A DNA stretch of 64,000 nucleotides from Linanthus parryae (Eukaryota > Streptophyta > Magnoliopsida > Ericales > Polemoniaceae), in contig JALGPY010000001.1 in NCBI GenBank assembly GCA_023055425.1, positions 30,493,001-30,557,000 of the forward strand, written 5' to 3'. A program made the position numbers and the translations under genes. Under the pieces are notes generated by a model that had not been told where the DNA came from, did no database searches, and was given only the letters and a program-made list of their open reading frames with translations. Below are positions 23,323 through 35,402 of the stretch, one piece after another. Each line of letters opens with the position of its first letter. Position 1 is the first letter of the stretch.

Positions 23323-23470
23323 TACTACTACGAGCCTCACAGTGTGTCGTCGGAAAAGAAATTGCTGAGAAATTGCTAACCCTAGTTTTCCGTCCAGTCG
23401 CCCCCATCGCCTCCTTTTCTCTCCGAAAACACGGAGCAGATTACCCAACGAAAGACTTATAAGATAATAT

Positions 23471-24470
23471 TGGAGAGAGAGGGAGAGACATTCATACGAT
23501 ATAAAATATCCAAATATTATGGGGTGCTCTACATCACTCACGTTTTGACATCTATAAAAATGAGGTGAGTGGAAAAGAGAAAATATTCAAGTAAGATTCT
23601 AATTTTTTTAATTCAAAAATAGAACTTTGATTTTGTACTATAACCTATATGGATAACTGTAAACCCTAGTGGACATGATTGTCAGTTACTGAATCGTGTA
23701 GAACACCACGTGCCATGCTGACGTGGTGCTTATAGAGCAACTAAAACTTTCTCTGTCCGATGGTGTGTTGGTTGCTAAAAACAAGTTCGTTCGCGTACAT
23801 CCATCTCAAAAACAACAAAAAATTCTACTCTAATTTATTGTTTTGCGCTACAATGGTTCCTCGTATTCTTATCAGGAATAATCCCCATAAACAACACTCG
23901 AACGTTGACGAAGAACGAGTCAGCAGATGCAGGAAGGAACAGTGACTTAGGATCCTCAAATTACAAGCAAAGACAGTGAAACCTGTGCTTGTGTGAATGT
24001 CCCATTGTCTTGGACACATCAAATGTCTGTTTGAGGGATAAGTTCAATAACTAAGAGCCTTACTATAATGGCTTCATTCTCTGAACTCAAATAACATGAC
24101 TCGTTGGGGCTTGTTTTCTTTGCCCCAAAATCTTTTGCTTTCACTCATGGTACATTTTGGTTATTCAGGTCTCAGGATTCATAGTATTAGTAGGGGTTGT
24201 ACTAAATATTATCTAAGTATTAGTTAATACTGTATTTTGTTTTTTTAAACTAATTTTTATATCAGTACTAAATAGTAAGACAATGATTAATACCCCTCTT
24301 ACATGAGGGGATTAACTGGATTGAACTACTTATCTTAATACAAATTAATGTTGCACGAAATCAAACACTATATTAAATATAGCTCTTAAATAAATCATAT
24401 CTGGCTAATCTAATCTAGTCATGTCAAATCTGCCTAATCTAAAAAACGAAATGTGTCATTAAGGTCACGT
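23471..24470. other. Spacer, no gene recognised
   Basis: Holds a few short frames and AT-rich stretches. A segment at about 24190-24310 repeats TAGTATTAG-like words related to the following MITE, which suggests an older copy of it. Confidence 0.4.
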
Positions 24471-24472
24471 TT

Positions 24473-24828
24473 GGTTTTTCGGATTAACCGGACTGGACTG
24501 GACTGGACTGGACTAGGTCGGATAGGATTGGACTGGATTAGCTGTATTATATTTAATACTGTGTTTAGTTATGTACCGTACAAACTATTATGAATAGTTG
24601 TTGGTGTAATTAATGTTCAATTTCAACTATACTGAATAGTCCAATACTGTTAATACTCTCCTGGGGGAGGGTATTAAAATAGAGTATTAAACCCATGTTT
24701 TTCACTATTTAGTACCGGTATTAAATTTAATCTAGAACAAACCAAACACGGTATTAATAATCACAGTACTATAATTAGTCCAATACTAATTAATACCACT
24801 AATACTAGAAAACTAAACATGCCATGAG
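24473..24828. mobile_element. MITE with GTCACGTTTGGTTT-like ends
   Basis: The left end reads GTCACGTTTGGTTTTTCGG and the right end, reverse-complemented, reads GGCATGTTTAGTTTTCTAG. The interior is AT-rich and repeats TTAATAC/GTATTAA words. The target duplication is not clear, so the superfamily (PIF/Harbinger or hAT) is open. Confidence 0.45.
24489..24516. repeat. Short tandem repeat of GGACT
   Basis: Five consecutive copies of a 5-bp unit (GGACT) lie inside the left arm of the MITE. Confidence 0.85.
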
Positions 24829-24829
24829 A

Positions 24830-25363
24830 TTAACTTTTCACTATAATCATGGTAGAACAAACTTTTCACCTATTTGAGATTTGTCGCAACATCTCTGCAA
24901 GACTGCAAGTCTCAAACTTATCGTGTATGTGAGCGAGATGATATATGAAACTGACATACAACCCGTAACTGAAGACAATAAATTCGTTTAACAAAATCTA
25001 TAATTTTCCAACTACAGCTTAGATTGCTGTAATGTAACATGAGAGAATGCCAATACAAGCAGTGGGAAATTGAAACAAGTTATCTGCATTCTGTGTTATG
25101 ATGTGGCAAAATACCTCCGGGTGGTATCAAAAGAAATTTTCCATCCGTTTCACTTAAAGTGATTTCTTTTTCATTAAATGATTTTTTTAATAAGCTAATT
25201 GCCTAATTTTTACATTATTTCGCATTTATACATTTTCCTATTTCCATTTTTTTCAGATCATATTTCTATTTTTTTATTTTGAAGAAAAAATAAAATAGAA
25301 AATAAAATACAATTTAGCAAAATCTATCTAGTTAAAAATAGAATATTAATATTCGTGAAAAGT
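24830..25363. other. AT-rich spacer, no gene recognised
   Basis: No conserved protein or clear transposon ends seen. Confidence 0.4.
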
Positions 25364-25689
25364 CACCCTCCGGGTTATATCAAGGACTATGTTCGGAACT
25401 AGTTTTTAATTAGTCTTTAATTCGCCGAGTTATTTTTATATTGTTATATAGTTTCATTCATCTTAGGGAGAGGGTAGCGTATTAAGTTTGTCTTAGGGGG
25501 ATGGTAGTGTCTTTTACTCTTTTATAATCACTACAAAAACACTGCCCTACCGTATTTTAGAGCTATCGAAAAAAAATCCATGTGTTGGGTAAAATAACCC
25601 TAGTGTTCGTGCGTGTTTGTGTGCCCAATCGATAGCAATTTGCTATCAATTGGTGCTTTCATTGAATCTCACCAATCAACGGGTGATTT

Positions 25690-26905
25690 CATGGCAAAAA
25701 TATTGACAATTGATGACTTGGGCGACAATATCACGAGATTGGTGGAACAATTCCAGAACCCGGACAAAAGATTGACAGTGGGAACGGCGGCTTTGGAAAC
25801 TTCCATGGGCCAACGCCTCTCGCGTCTGGAAGAGAAACTCAACCAACTACCACCACCATTGGAGGATCAGCACCGAACAACTCTCTTGCCGCCACACTCA
25901 GCGTCGGAGCAAACAGGAACTCCCAATCCACCACGATTGGCGGTGCTCCAAGACCCAGGCGTAGTCGACTAGAATGGCGATCACGGTAGCTGACGAACCT
26001 AATCAGATTGAGACTCTCGTCGGCAGCCACGGTGTGCGTCGTTTCCCATTACCGACGGCTAATCCACCTGCAGTGCCTCCCTCGCAGCTAACACCCATCA
26101 CGACGACGCTCCAAGCCTACTCCTCTGCTCTCCTGTCCCTACACATGAACGAGCAGGCTGCTCTAATTGGCGGCGACACCAATATCCCTTCCGACGACTT
26201 TGGTTCTTCCGGCTTCCAAGGTAGCCACTTCCATGCGCATCGATTTGAGCATCACCTGGGAGGATCGGGTGTGAACAATTTTGGGTCTACGGCCTCCTAC
26301 CCGTATGCATCCCGCTCCAACCTAGCTTCTCACCTTCCCCCGCCCAGTTATGCCAATACTACGGGAGGTACGGGTCACATCGGATCTTGGGTTCTGACGG
26401 GCGCAACAACAAACTCCTGGTTGACGCTCTCAAATTTTTGAGTACAGATCCCCATTCATGGGTTTTTAAAGTATAGCATTATTTATTTTTTTCAAACTCT
26501 GTATGAAGAATGGGGCTGTTACTCGACGGGGAAGCAGCAGATTGGTTCCGTTATCATCAAAATAATTATTGATTTTCCAGCTGGATGAAGTTTTTGGAAG
26601 AGATAACGGTTCGCTTTTATCACAATTACTTTCACGATTATTCTGGTCAGTTAACTAAATTGCGACAGGAGACTACTGTTATGACATATCAAGCCGAATT
26701 TGAGAAGTTGCTGAATCTTACTGGCCCCACACCTGATACGCGATTGATCTTCATGTTGGCGTCCGGGCTCAAACAACCGCTGGGACGCGAGTTAGGGTTT
26801 CGTAACTCGCATTCACGGGAAGACACTTACTCCTTGGCACGGGAGTTAGAGGCATCCAACGCCGAGACGATGTCTGTTTTGGATAGATATCGGAAACCGG
26901 GGTAG
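25690..26905 (+). pseudogene. Ty3 gag remnant
   Basis: Fragments in changing frames: an N-terminal coiled-coil stretch (MGQRLSRLEEKLNQL, about 25800-25850), a glycine/serine-rich middle, then the capsid-like gag domain at 26585-26905 (MKFLEEITVRFYHNYF, YSGQLTKLRQETTVMTYQAE, FMLASGLKQPL). Gag would form the particle that packages the element RNA. It is interrupted by stops at about 25970, 26440 and 26570. Confidence 0.65.
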
Positions 26906-27199
26906 CCTCAGGACAAATCTTCGTCGGCCACGCCTACCACTGTCTCCGCATTTCAGTTGAAAAGTGCGCTGGCCACTTCCACACCACCAATTAAGAGGCT
27001 CACGTATGTCGAGCAATAGGAGCGACAAAATTTGGGATTATGTTTCAATCGCGATCAGAAGTATTTCCGTGGCAACAAGTGCTAGGGAAAATTTCTGCTA
27101 TTAGGGTGCGACGACGGTGATTCAGACGATATACTCGCGATAGCCAATGCATTGATCCTTTTCACCATGGTCACTAGTAATAGCTGGGCACCTTATGCC

Positions 27200-27545
27200 T
27201 CCTGGGCCACATCGCTGGTCGCGAGGTGTCGTTACTTATCGACGGTGGTTCCACTCACAAATTCATTCACCCCGAGTTGGCGGAACGAATACAGGTATCG
27301 ATCTGAGCTATACATCCGTTCAAAGTCTTCGTGGGTAATGGAGAGTATCTTCATTGTGACTCTATGTTTGGACCAGTCGATGTTCTCATGCAGGGACATA
27401 CATTTTCGGTTGACTTGTTTCTTTTGGAGCTCCACATACCATAGGTTGTTTTGGGAATCCAGTGGCTATAGCAGTTCGGCACACAGTGACAGACTATTCC
27501 AAGATGGCAATGGCATTCGAGCATGAGCACTCTCATGTGGTCTTG
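27200..27545 (+). pseudogene. Ty3 protease remnant
   Basis: Frame containing LIDGGSTHNFIHPELAERI (the catalytic Asp followed by Gly and Ser, as in retroviral-type aspartic proteases), then FKVFVGNGEYL. Stops follow within about 30 codons, and again near IQWL. Confidence 0.65.
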
Positions 27546-27832
27546 CGGGGGTTGACGAAAAGCAGCATTGGGTTGTCATCGATCTTATTACCGCTTTGAG
27601 GACAAGGCGCTTGTTAACCGGGGGGATTCGATACGGATGTGCATCCGCTATGCGACACAGTACGAGACGAGGAGTACGAGCTTGACACCCTCTGGGTTAT
27701 TTCAAGGACTATGTTCTGAACTAGTATTTATTTAGTCTTTAATTTGTTGGATTACTTTCGTGTGTGTTTGTGTGCCCAATCGATAACAACTTGCTATCAA
27801 TCGGTGCTTTCATCAAAATTTGTCAATTATGA

Positions 27833-28088
27833 TATGACTTATAAGCTGCTTATAAGTCAGTTCTGGATTATAAGTTGAAGACAACTTATAAAATGTGTTT
27901 GGCGTGTGATTTATAAGCTGAACTTTTGAATTTAGATTTATAATTTCATAGTGTAAAAATTAACTTAAGAAAAGGTATAGTTTCCAAAAGCTTTTTTAGA
28001 ACTTTAGGACTCAAACAACTTTTATACCAAACACATATTTTTTCATCTTGTTGTCGCAGAACTTCTTGATATAAACTTATAAATCAGC
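27833..28088. mobile_element. MITE, left part, split by the Athila element
   Basis: It begins TATGACTTATAAGCTGCTTA. The matching inverted end lies beyond the Athila insertion at 41262-41276, where TTAAGATAAATCATA, together with the TCAGC target site, gives the complementary end. The element was about 270 bp before the insertion. Confidence 0.55.
28084..28088 (+). repeat. Target duplication of the Athila element (left)
   Basis: TCAGC directly precedes the 5' LTR and is repeated at 41257-41261 directly after the 3' LTR. Confidence 0.95.
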
Positions 28089-29851
28089 TGACAGCTTGAA
28101 AATGGATTAGTCTGGGACATCTTTTTACCATTGGTTTTAACCCTGTGAGAGTTGAGTTTGGCCATTTTCAGCTTATTTTCCACCTGATACGAGGCAGAGA
28201 TTTATAGAACATGACTGCAAAATTTGAGTAATTTTATGCATACTTTTGTTTGTTGGATATGATCGCGGGTACGTGTTATGATGTGCAGGTAACAGGTGCC
28301 GAGAAATGCATGAGATTAACTTGGATGGGAGGCAGCGTGTCAGGAAAGCTGAGCAGAAAAAAGAGAAAAAAGGCTAAGTTGTGCGTTCAAACGCAGGTTA
28401 CCTGCGTTCAGACGCACAAGATGGGAGCAGCAGGAAAATGGCGGAAAGTAGGCTAAGTCATGCGTTCAGACGCAGGCGAGCTGCGTTCAAACGCAGGGTT
28501 CAAATTCAGAAGTGCAGAAAAGCTAAGGAGTGCGTTCAAACGCACAACCTGCGTTCAAACCCAGGACTCGACACTCAGAAGAAGAAAAGACCAAGGTGTG
28601 CGTTCAGACGCAGGCGAGCTGCGTTCAAACGCACGTGTCCAGAAGTCAGAACCCAGAGGAAGGAAAAATGGTTAAGGCCTGCGTTCAAAAGCAGGATGAG
28701 TGCGTTCAGACGCACTGCGTTTGAACGCAGGTGGGTTGCGTTCGAACGCACGGAAGGTTTCCAGAAGCTTCCAGGACGGGTCTTTTTGAGGGTAAAACAG
28801 GAATTTCGTGCATCAATTTTGGAGACTGTGGCAGTACAAAAGGAGGTGTCCCAGCACTGAATTAGGGTTACGCATGCACACTCATACATCTATCATCATC
28901 ATCACAGCAGCCAGTTTCAGAGCCGCCAGGGTTGGAGCAGAGCAGGATTGGAGCAGTTTTTCAGTATTCTGCAAATAACTAGTTTGATCTTTTCTCTCTT
29001 TTATGAAACGTTGTTTTTCAATAATGCAAGCTAGCTAGACCTTTTGCCTAGGTTCTCGGTGAACCTAGGGTTTATGAATTCAGCAGACTTGGTTGTTTGA
29101 TTTTCAGATGCATGGCTAGCTAAGTCTTAATACAGGATGGATTGTTTATTATTCTGTCTTTGATTTTATTTACATACATGAATTGCTTGATCACCCAGGA
29201 GTGTTATAGACAGGATCTGGTGCACGAGAGTGACCAGTGAGAGTTAGGAAGAAAAGACAGGATTTAGTACTCTGCCTTGATGGACCGAGAGGTGAAAAGA
29301 ATCAGGGGACTAGCCCAGAAGCATTAGACCAACTGCTAGACGTTTAGGGGGAGACCGAGAGGAGAACCTGTAACCCTAGCAGACTTAGAACAAACCTGCA
29401 GATTTAGGTGGACCGAGAGGACCCGAAAATCTGCAGGAGAGTGATAGGTGCATGAGACCGAGAGGAGATTGTACTATTGGTATGCTGGCATAAACAAAAT
29501 CACCGTGTGTTTCTGAAATCGAATATACCATGAAAGCTGGAGAGTAACCCTAGGGGATCCTGGAACCTAGATTCTTAGAATTACTGATTTTTACAGCTAC
29601 CGCGATTTCTGCAAAATATTTAAAAAGAAAAATAAAATAAGCTTTTCTAAAATATTGTTTTATTTACCGCAATTTAGTGAGTAGAATTAAACCCCAAACC
29701 TTCCTCCTTTTTACAAACTTTGTGTCTAATTCTAATTCTAATTAGTAACAACTTAAACTGTTCTCGAGGGTTCGACAACCAGAGTAACAATTACATACTC
29801 TATATTACTTGATCGTACACTTGCGAAAAAGCAGATAGGTTTACGCTGTCA
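28089..29851 (+). repeat. 5' LTR of the Athila element
   Basis: 1763 bp, TGACAGC to GCTGTCA. It should hold the promoter and the poly(A) signals. Two iterated signals lie inside: twelve 14-bp near-palindromes at 28382-28750, and four copies of GACCGAGAGG at 29283, 29353, 29411 and 29456. Confidence 0.95.
28382..28750 (+). repeat. Array of 12 paired 14-bp palindromes (5' LTR)
   Basis: Starts at 28382, 28403, 28461, 28482, 28531, 28550, 28599, 28620, 28680, 28701, 28716 and 28737. The consensus is TGCGTTCARACGCA. The eleventh copy is inverted (TGCGTTTGAACGCA) and the twelfth is a perfect palindrome (TGCGTTCGAACGCA). They form six pairs whose members are separated by 7 bp (five pairs) or 5 bp (one pair). 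Copies six and nine each have one substitution, while the matching copies in the 3' LTR are intact. Confidence 0.95.
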
Positions 29852-29857
29852 AGTTTT

Positions 29858-29875
29858 TGGCGCCGTTGCCGGGGA
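29858..29875 (+). promoter_or_regulatory. Primer-binding site (tRNA-Asp type)
   Basis: TGGCGCCGTTGCCGGGGA lies six bases after the 5' LTR. It is complementary to the 3' end of plant tRNA-Asp, the primer commonly used by Athila elements, and would prime minus-strand DNA synthesis. Confidence 0.9.
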
Positions 29876-29994
29876 ACGGTTACAGTTTTTGTTAAAAAGA
29901 CATTAGAATAAGTCTCAGAATTTTTCTTTTCTTTTACGTTTATTTCCTTTTGACTCATTGCTCTTGAATTCTGATTTTCAGGCTATTCTAGTTT

Positions 29995-31875
29995 ATGTCC
30001 AGATTGCCTAGCAAACTGGTATCACCACTTGAAGATCCCGAAAAACTTTTCAGAGAGCAAAGTCGCAGACACCGAGCCACGATGTCTGAGCACGGAGAAG
30101 ACACCACAACCGAAACAGGAACACCCACAGGACATTAGCAACGTACTCCAGCACAGATGGCTCTTTACATTGAAGAGCTGATAGCAGCAGGTTTTGCTGC
30201 CAGGAACAATCAGAGAACTTATAACAGGTCTGGAAGGGCGTTAGTCGAAAACTTTGAAGTCCCAACCGGAGGGCATCAACCAGCTATCGTAGTGCCACCC
30301 ATTACAGCAGAGCACTTCGATCTGAAATCATCCACCATTCAGACCGCCCAGACTCATTGTCCTTTTAATGGGAAGGCAGATGAAGATCCAAACGACTTCC
30401 TTGGAAAATTTGAAGATTACTGCAACAAGATTAAGTATAGAGGAGTCGAAGCGGACACGCTAAAGCTGATTTTATTCCCATACTGCTTGTTCGGAACAGC
30501 AAAAGATTGGCTGGAGGCAAGACCACCGAGGTCTATCACTACCTGGGAGGGGTGTGTTGCTGATTTTTTGGCAAAATTCTACCCCGCATCCCGCGTTTTC
30601 AAGCTGCAGAGTGAGATTTTATCTTTCAAACAGCAGATGGGGGAGACAGTGGTAGACGCATGGGACAGGTTGATGAGACTCGTTAAAAAATGCCCCAATC
30701 ATGGCTTCGGGGACGCGAAAATTCTGCAGGTATTCTACCATGCTCTTGACAGGGAGAATGCTGACAGGATTGATAGGGAAGCTGGGGGTAAATTTTTATA
30801 CCATGTGGATAAGGATGGAGCATACGAACTGATGAAACAATTAGCCAAACAGGATACTCGCCTGTTTGATGACCGCAGGCTCACAGCAGTAGCAGAACCA
30901 GTGGTTGATGACAGGATTGACAATCTCACGAAAGTGGTACAGGACTTAGTCAAAAAGGTGTATACAGAGAAGAAGCCTGTGGCATAAGTAGATGAACCTG
31001 ACTTTGACGCAGCAATTCTGGAGCTTCAGACCGAAGATGCCAACTATGTTCAGCAGCAGTGGGATCCTAGTCGCTACAGACCAGGCACACGTGATCATCC
31101 AGGGTTTCGCTACGGAAATCCCAATGCAGCAGTATATGCACCAGGATTCCAGCACAGGCCACAGGCACAACAGACAGCTCCAGCTCAGCCTGCACAAGCA
31201 GCACCACAGCTAAATTTGTCACAACAACATTTTGAGTCCTATATGGAGAAATTCAATAAGCAGTGGGAAACTAGATTCGCGCAAATGGAGTCATTAACTG
31301 CCGATGTAAGCCAGATGAAGATTGCTATCCGCAACTTGGAGGTACAGAATGGTCAGCTTGCACAGAACCAGGCATAACGAGCCCCAGGGAATTTACCATC
31401 AAACACAGTGAACAATCCACGCGCTCAAATCAATGCTATCACAACTCGGAGTGGAATTGCACTGCAGGATCCACCGTATCCCAGTCATGCACGCGCAGAA
31501 AAGTCAAAAATTATTGAACAGGAAGTGATTGACCGGGAAGACAGTTCAACCGCTAACCCTCAGAAAAGGGGTTCGGTCGAGCAGGAAGCAGCGCAGACTA
31601 ATGAGGGTAATCCAGAAACAGTGCCAATTTCTAAGGAGGTTCCTTACCCTCTGAAGACACGCAAGAGAGATGACAACAAAGACTACGCCAGATTTCTGGA
31701 GGTGTTCAAGCAATTACAGATAAACATACCTTTTGCCGAAGCACTTGCCAAAATGCCTACTTATGCGAAATTTCTTAAAGACATATTGTACGGGAGAAGG
31801 CGAATGAGTGACTTCGAAACAGTGAATCTGACGGCAGAAGCGAGCAGTTGTGTAAAAATGGCCTACCACTGAAAA
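29995..31875 (+). pseudogene. Athila gag, with stops
   Basis: The frame from ATG at 29995 (MSRLPSKLVSPLEDPEKLF) is cut by TAG at 30136 (codon 48), TAA at 30985 and TAA at 31375. It leaves the pol frame near 31850. The best-kept part (30157-30987) contains the retrotransposon gag domain: CPFNGKADEDPNDFLGKFED, AKDWLEARPPRSITTWE, FLAKFYPASRVFKLQSEI. No CCHC zinc knuckle is seen, which is usual for Athila. Downstream is a glutamine-rich coiled-coil stretch, then NAITTRSG and EVPYPLKTRKRDDNKDYARF, which normally precede the protease. At least two of the stops are consistent with C-to-T changes. Confidence 0.85.
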
Positions 31876-34800
31876 AGAAAGACCCTGGCTGCTTTGTTAT
31901 TCCAGTAACCCTGGGCAGTGCATACACAGGAAAAGCCCTATGCGACTTGGGCGCCAGCATCAACCTAATGCCACTGACCATCTTCAAAAGTCTGGGAGTC
32001 GGAGAACCACGTCCAACAAGAATTATGCTTCAAATGGCTGACAGATCTGTGAAACCTGCCTATGGAGTAATTGAAGATATCCTGGTGAAAGTGGGAGAGC
32101 TTATTTTTCCAGCAGATTTTGTGATACTGGATATGGAGGCCGGAGAGGTCCCGCTAATCCTGGGCAGACCTTTCCTGGCGACTGGTGAAGCCATTATTAA
32201 CTGCAAAAGTGGAGAGCTGTCCATGCAAATCAATGAAGAAAAAGTGAAATTCAATGTTTTCAAATCTCTCCAGCTTCCTGACCATTATGGGCATGAAAAC
32301 TGTTTTGCAGTAGAGGTAATTGACGATCTGGAAAGTAATGAGATAGAAGATTTATGGGAGGAATTTGAGGACATGTATCCAGAGGAAACAGAGGAGCAAC
32401 AGGATGAGCAGATCATGGGAACAGAAAGCTGGGTCACGCTATACAGGGATGAAGGAGGCGAGCAGAAAATGACACTCGTCCCGTCACTCCAGGAACCACC
32501 AGTCCTGGAATTAAAACAGTTGCCAGACCACCTCAGGTACGCTTTTATTGGTGAAAATAATACTCTGCCGGTAATTGTTTCTTCTCTTTTATCTCAGGAA
32601 CAGGAACAAAAGCTGCTGGAGGTACTCCGAGAGCATAAAGAAGCCATCGGATGGACAATTGCAGACCTAAAGGGAATCAGTCCTGATTACTGCATGCACA
32701 AAATAAGAATCGAAGACGGAAAGAAGCCAGTTATCCAGCCTCAACGGAGGCTAAACCCAATCATGAAAGATGTGGTACGTAAGGAGGTCATGAAGTGGCT
32801 AGAAGCAGGAATTATATACCCCATATCAGATAGCACCTGGGTCAGTCCTGTCCAGTGTGTACCAAAGAAAGGGGGAATTACAGTAGTACAGAATGTTGAT
32901 CAGGAGCAGATCGCCCAGCGCACTGTCACTGGCTGGCGAATCTGTATGGACTATCGGAAGCTGAACGATGCCACACTAAAAGACCATTTTTCGCTGCCAT
33001 TCATGGACCAGATGTTGGACAGACTAGCGCACCATGCTTATTACTGCTTTCTTGACGGGTACTCTGGCTACAACCAGATCTATATAAATCCAGAAGACCA
33101 AGAAAAGACGACGTTCACTTGCCCATACGGAACGTTCGCCTTTAGACGAATGCCATTTGGATTGTGCAATGCTCCAGCAACATTCCAAAGATGTATGATG
33201 GCTATTTTCTCTGATATGATAGAGAAAAATTTGGAAGTTTTCATGGACGATTTTTCGTTATTCGGAGACAGCTTTGAAGATTGCTTATACCATCTGGCCA
33301 GAGTGCTGATTCGCTGCAGAAAAACAAACCTGGTACTCAACTGGGAAAAATGCCACTTCGTGGTTACTGAAGGAATAGTGCAGGGACACAGGATTTCCAG
33401 CAAAGGACTGGAAGTAGACAGGGCAAAAATAGAGGTGATCAAGCAGCTGCCGTATCCAACCACAGTGAGGGCAATTAAGAGTTTTTTGGGCCACACAGGT
33501 TTTTACAGAAGGTTTATTAAAGATTTCTCAAAAATTACAAAGCCACTATGTAATTTGTTGGGAAAAGATGTGCCCTTCGTATTTGATGAAGCCTGCAAAG
33601 AAGCATTTGACGTGCTTAAAGAGAGGCTGACAACTGCACCCATTATCACAACGCCAGACTGGACCCTCCTGTTCGAGCTGATGTGCGACGCCAGTGATTA
33701 CGCAGTGGGCGCGGTATTGGGACAGCGGAAGGACAAGGTGTGCTGTGTCATCTACTATGCCAGCAGGGTCCTGAATGAGGCACATATTAATTATGGGACT
33801 ACAGAGAAGGAGCTGCTGGCTGTCGTTTTTGCCCTGGATAAATTCAGATCGTACCTGGTAGGCTCTAAAGTCATCATATTCACAGATCACAGTGCGCTGA
33901 AATACTTACTGGAGAAGAAGGACGCAAAGCCACGGCTGCTGCGTTGGATTCTGCTGATGCAGGAATTTGATGTCGAAATCAGGGATAAAAAGGGAGTTGA
34001 AAATGTGGTAGCTGATCATCTATCTCGTCTGGAAAACCCTACAGAAGAATTGGTGCCCATTCTAGAAAATTTTCCGGATGAACATATTATGAAGATCAAG
34101 ACCAATAGACGGCCCTGGTACTATGCCATAGCCAATTATTTGGTCAATGGAGCACTTCCTGAAGACATCACCCCTTGGCAGAAAAAGAAGTTTATTTCAG
34201 ACTGCAGGCAATATTTCTGGGACGATCCCTATCTGTTCAAGCAAGGGGCAGACAATATTCTCCGTCGATGCATTCCATGCCACGAGATTCTGGAGGTAAT
34301 TCAGCACTGCCACTCAGCACAATGTGGGGGACACTTCAGCGGACCGAGAACAGCTCACAAGGTGCTGCAGTCAGGATTTTTCTGGCCAACAGTCTTCAAG
34401 GATTGCCATGATTATGCGCAGAGTTGCGATCGCTGCCAACGGACAGGAAATATTTCCCAGCGGAATGAAATGCCCATGACACTTTGGCAAGAAGTCGAGC
34501 CTTTTGATGTATGGGGTATCGATTTTATGGGTCCATTCCCTTCGTCTCTGGGAAATCTCTACATCTTACTGGCAGTGGATTACGTGTCAAAATGGGTTGA
34601 AGCAATAGCCTGTCAGAAGAACGATGCGGCAGTCGTGGAAAGATTCCTCAAACGTAACATCTTTACCAGATTCGGAACACCGAGGGCCATGGTCAGTGAT
34701 GAAGGTTCTCATTTTATCAATAAGTTCTTTGCCAAAGTTTTAAAGCAATACGGGGTGTCTATCCATAAGGTATCACTGCCTTATCACCCTCAGGCAAACG

Positions 34801-35402
34801 GGCAAGCATAGGTGTCCAACAGAGAGATAAAGAGCATACTGGAAAAAACTGTGAATCCTGGACGCAAGGACTGGTCGTTAAAGCTGGATGATGCGCTCTG
34901 GGCATACAGAACTGCTTATAAAACCCCACTGGGAATGTCCCCATACCAGCTGGTGTTTGGTAAAGCATGTCACTTACCAGTAGAATTGGAGCACAAAGCA
35001 TACTGGGCAATCAAGCAGCTGAATATGGATCACAGTTTATCGGGAAGCAAACGGAAGATGGCACTCCTTGAACTGGAGGAATTCCGTAAAACTGCATATG
35101 AGAGTGCCAAAATTTATAAAGAAAAAACAAAGAAGTGGCATGACAACCGCAATCTACCAAAGAAGATAGAAATCGGGCAGAAGGTTCTCCTCTACAACTC
35201 AAGGATGAAATTCTATCCAGGGAAGCTGCTCTCAAGATGGTCTGGACCATTTATTGTGAAGGACATTACATCATGGGGAGTGGTGGAGCTGGAGAACCCG
35301 AGGGATAATACAGTTTTCAAGGTGAATGGGAACAGAGTCAAGCCATACAGAGAATCTCAGGAAATCATGGAGGTAGAGGCAATCTACCTCGACCTTCCGT
35401 GA
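31850..35402 (+). pseudogene. Athila pol: protease, RT, RNase H, integrase, broken
   Basis: The frame opens at 31848 after a frame change from gag and runs to TGA at 35402 with one TAG at 34809. Domains in order are: aspartic protease ([13 protein letters not shown], about residue 30; LGRPFL), reverse transcriptase ([21 protein letters not shown], and the active site FMDDFSLFG near 33244), RNase H ([43 protein letters not shown]), and integrase (HHCC zinc region [11 protein letters not shown] to CDRCQRTG, then WGIDFMGPF and MVSDEGSHF). The TAG falls where the catalytic glutamate of the integrase DDE triad is expected. The remaining 196 codons hold the integrase C-terminal part. Confidence 0.93.

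Larger units (their letters stand above)
17754..23458 (-). mobile_element. Plant L1-type LINE, nearly full length, decayed
   Basis: A 5.7-kb non-LTR retrotransposon on the minus strand. It is bounded by a 12-bp direct repeat, ATAAGATAATAT, at 17742-17753 (next to a short T run, the complement of the 3' A tail) and 23459-23470. Such target duplications of variable length result from target-primed reverse transcription. Inside, in minus-strand order, are ORF1 (DUF4283 and zinc-knuckle-like region), then ORF2 with endonuclease, reverse transcriptase, zf-RVT and RNase H. Both ORFs contain many stops and frameshifts, so this copy is dead. Confidence 0.85.
25364..27825 (+). mobile_element. Wrecked Ty3-type retrotransposon (gag and protease only)
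   Basis: Direct repeats bracket the region. CAAGGACTATGTTC then GTGTTTGTGTGCCCAATCGA and a TATCAATTGGTGCTTTCAT stretch occur at 25383-25663, and the same blocks occur at about 27690-27815. Between them are gag remnants, a degraded CCHC region and the protease motif LIDGGSTHNFIHPEL (about 27236-27280). Reverse transcriptase and integrase are absent. The left LTR copy has about 170 bp (25441-25608) not found in the right copy. The right copy continues past the LTR end into the primer-binding region, which is not expected of a simple 3' LTR. Confidence 0.7.

Noticed and set aside
28382..28750. Regularly spaced short repeats resembling a CRISPR array
   Set aside because: Repeats are 14 bp and palindromic, in pairs with 5-7 bp gaps, and identical arrays lie in both LTRs of a plant retrotransposon. 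There are no spacers of constant length and no cas genes.
28381..28860. 159-codon frame in the LTR with repeats such as AFRRR and CVQTQ
   Set aside because: The repeats are the palindromic DNA motif read in different frames, and several overlapping frames on both strands show the same effect. No sign of a real protein.
33080..33890. Long minus-strand frames opposite Athila pol
   Set aside because: They are shadows of the RT and RNase H coding frame.
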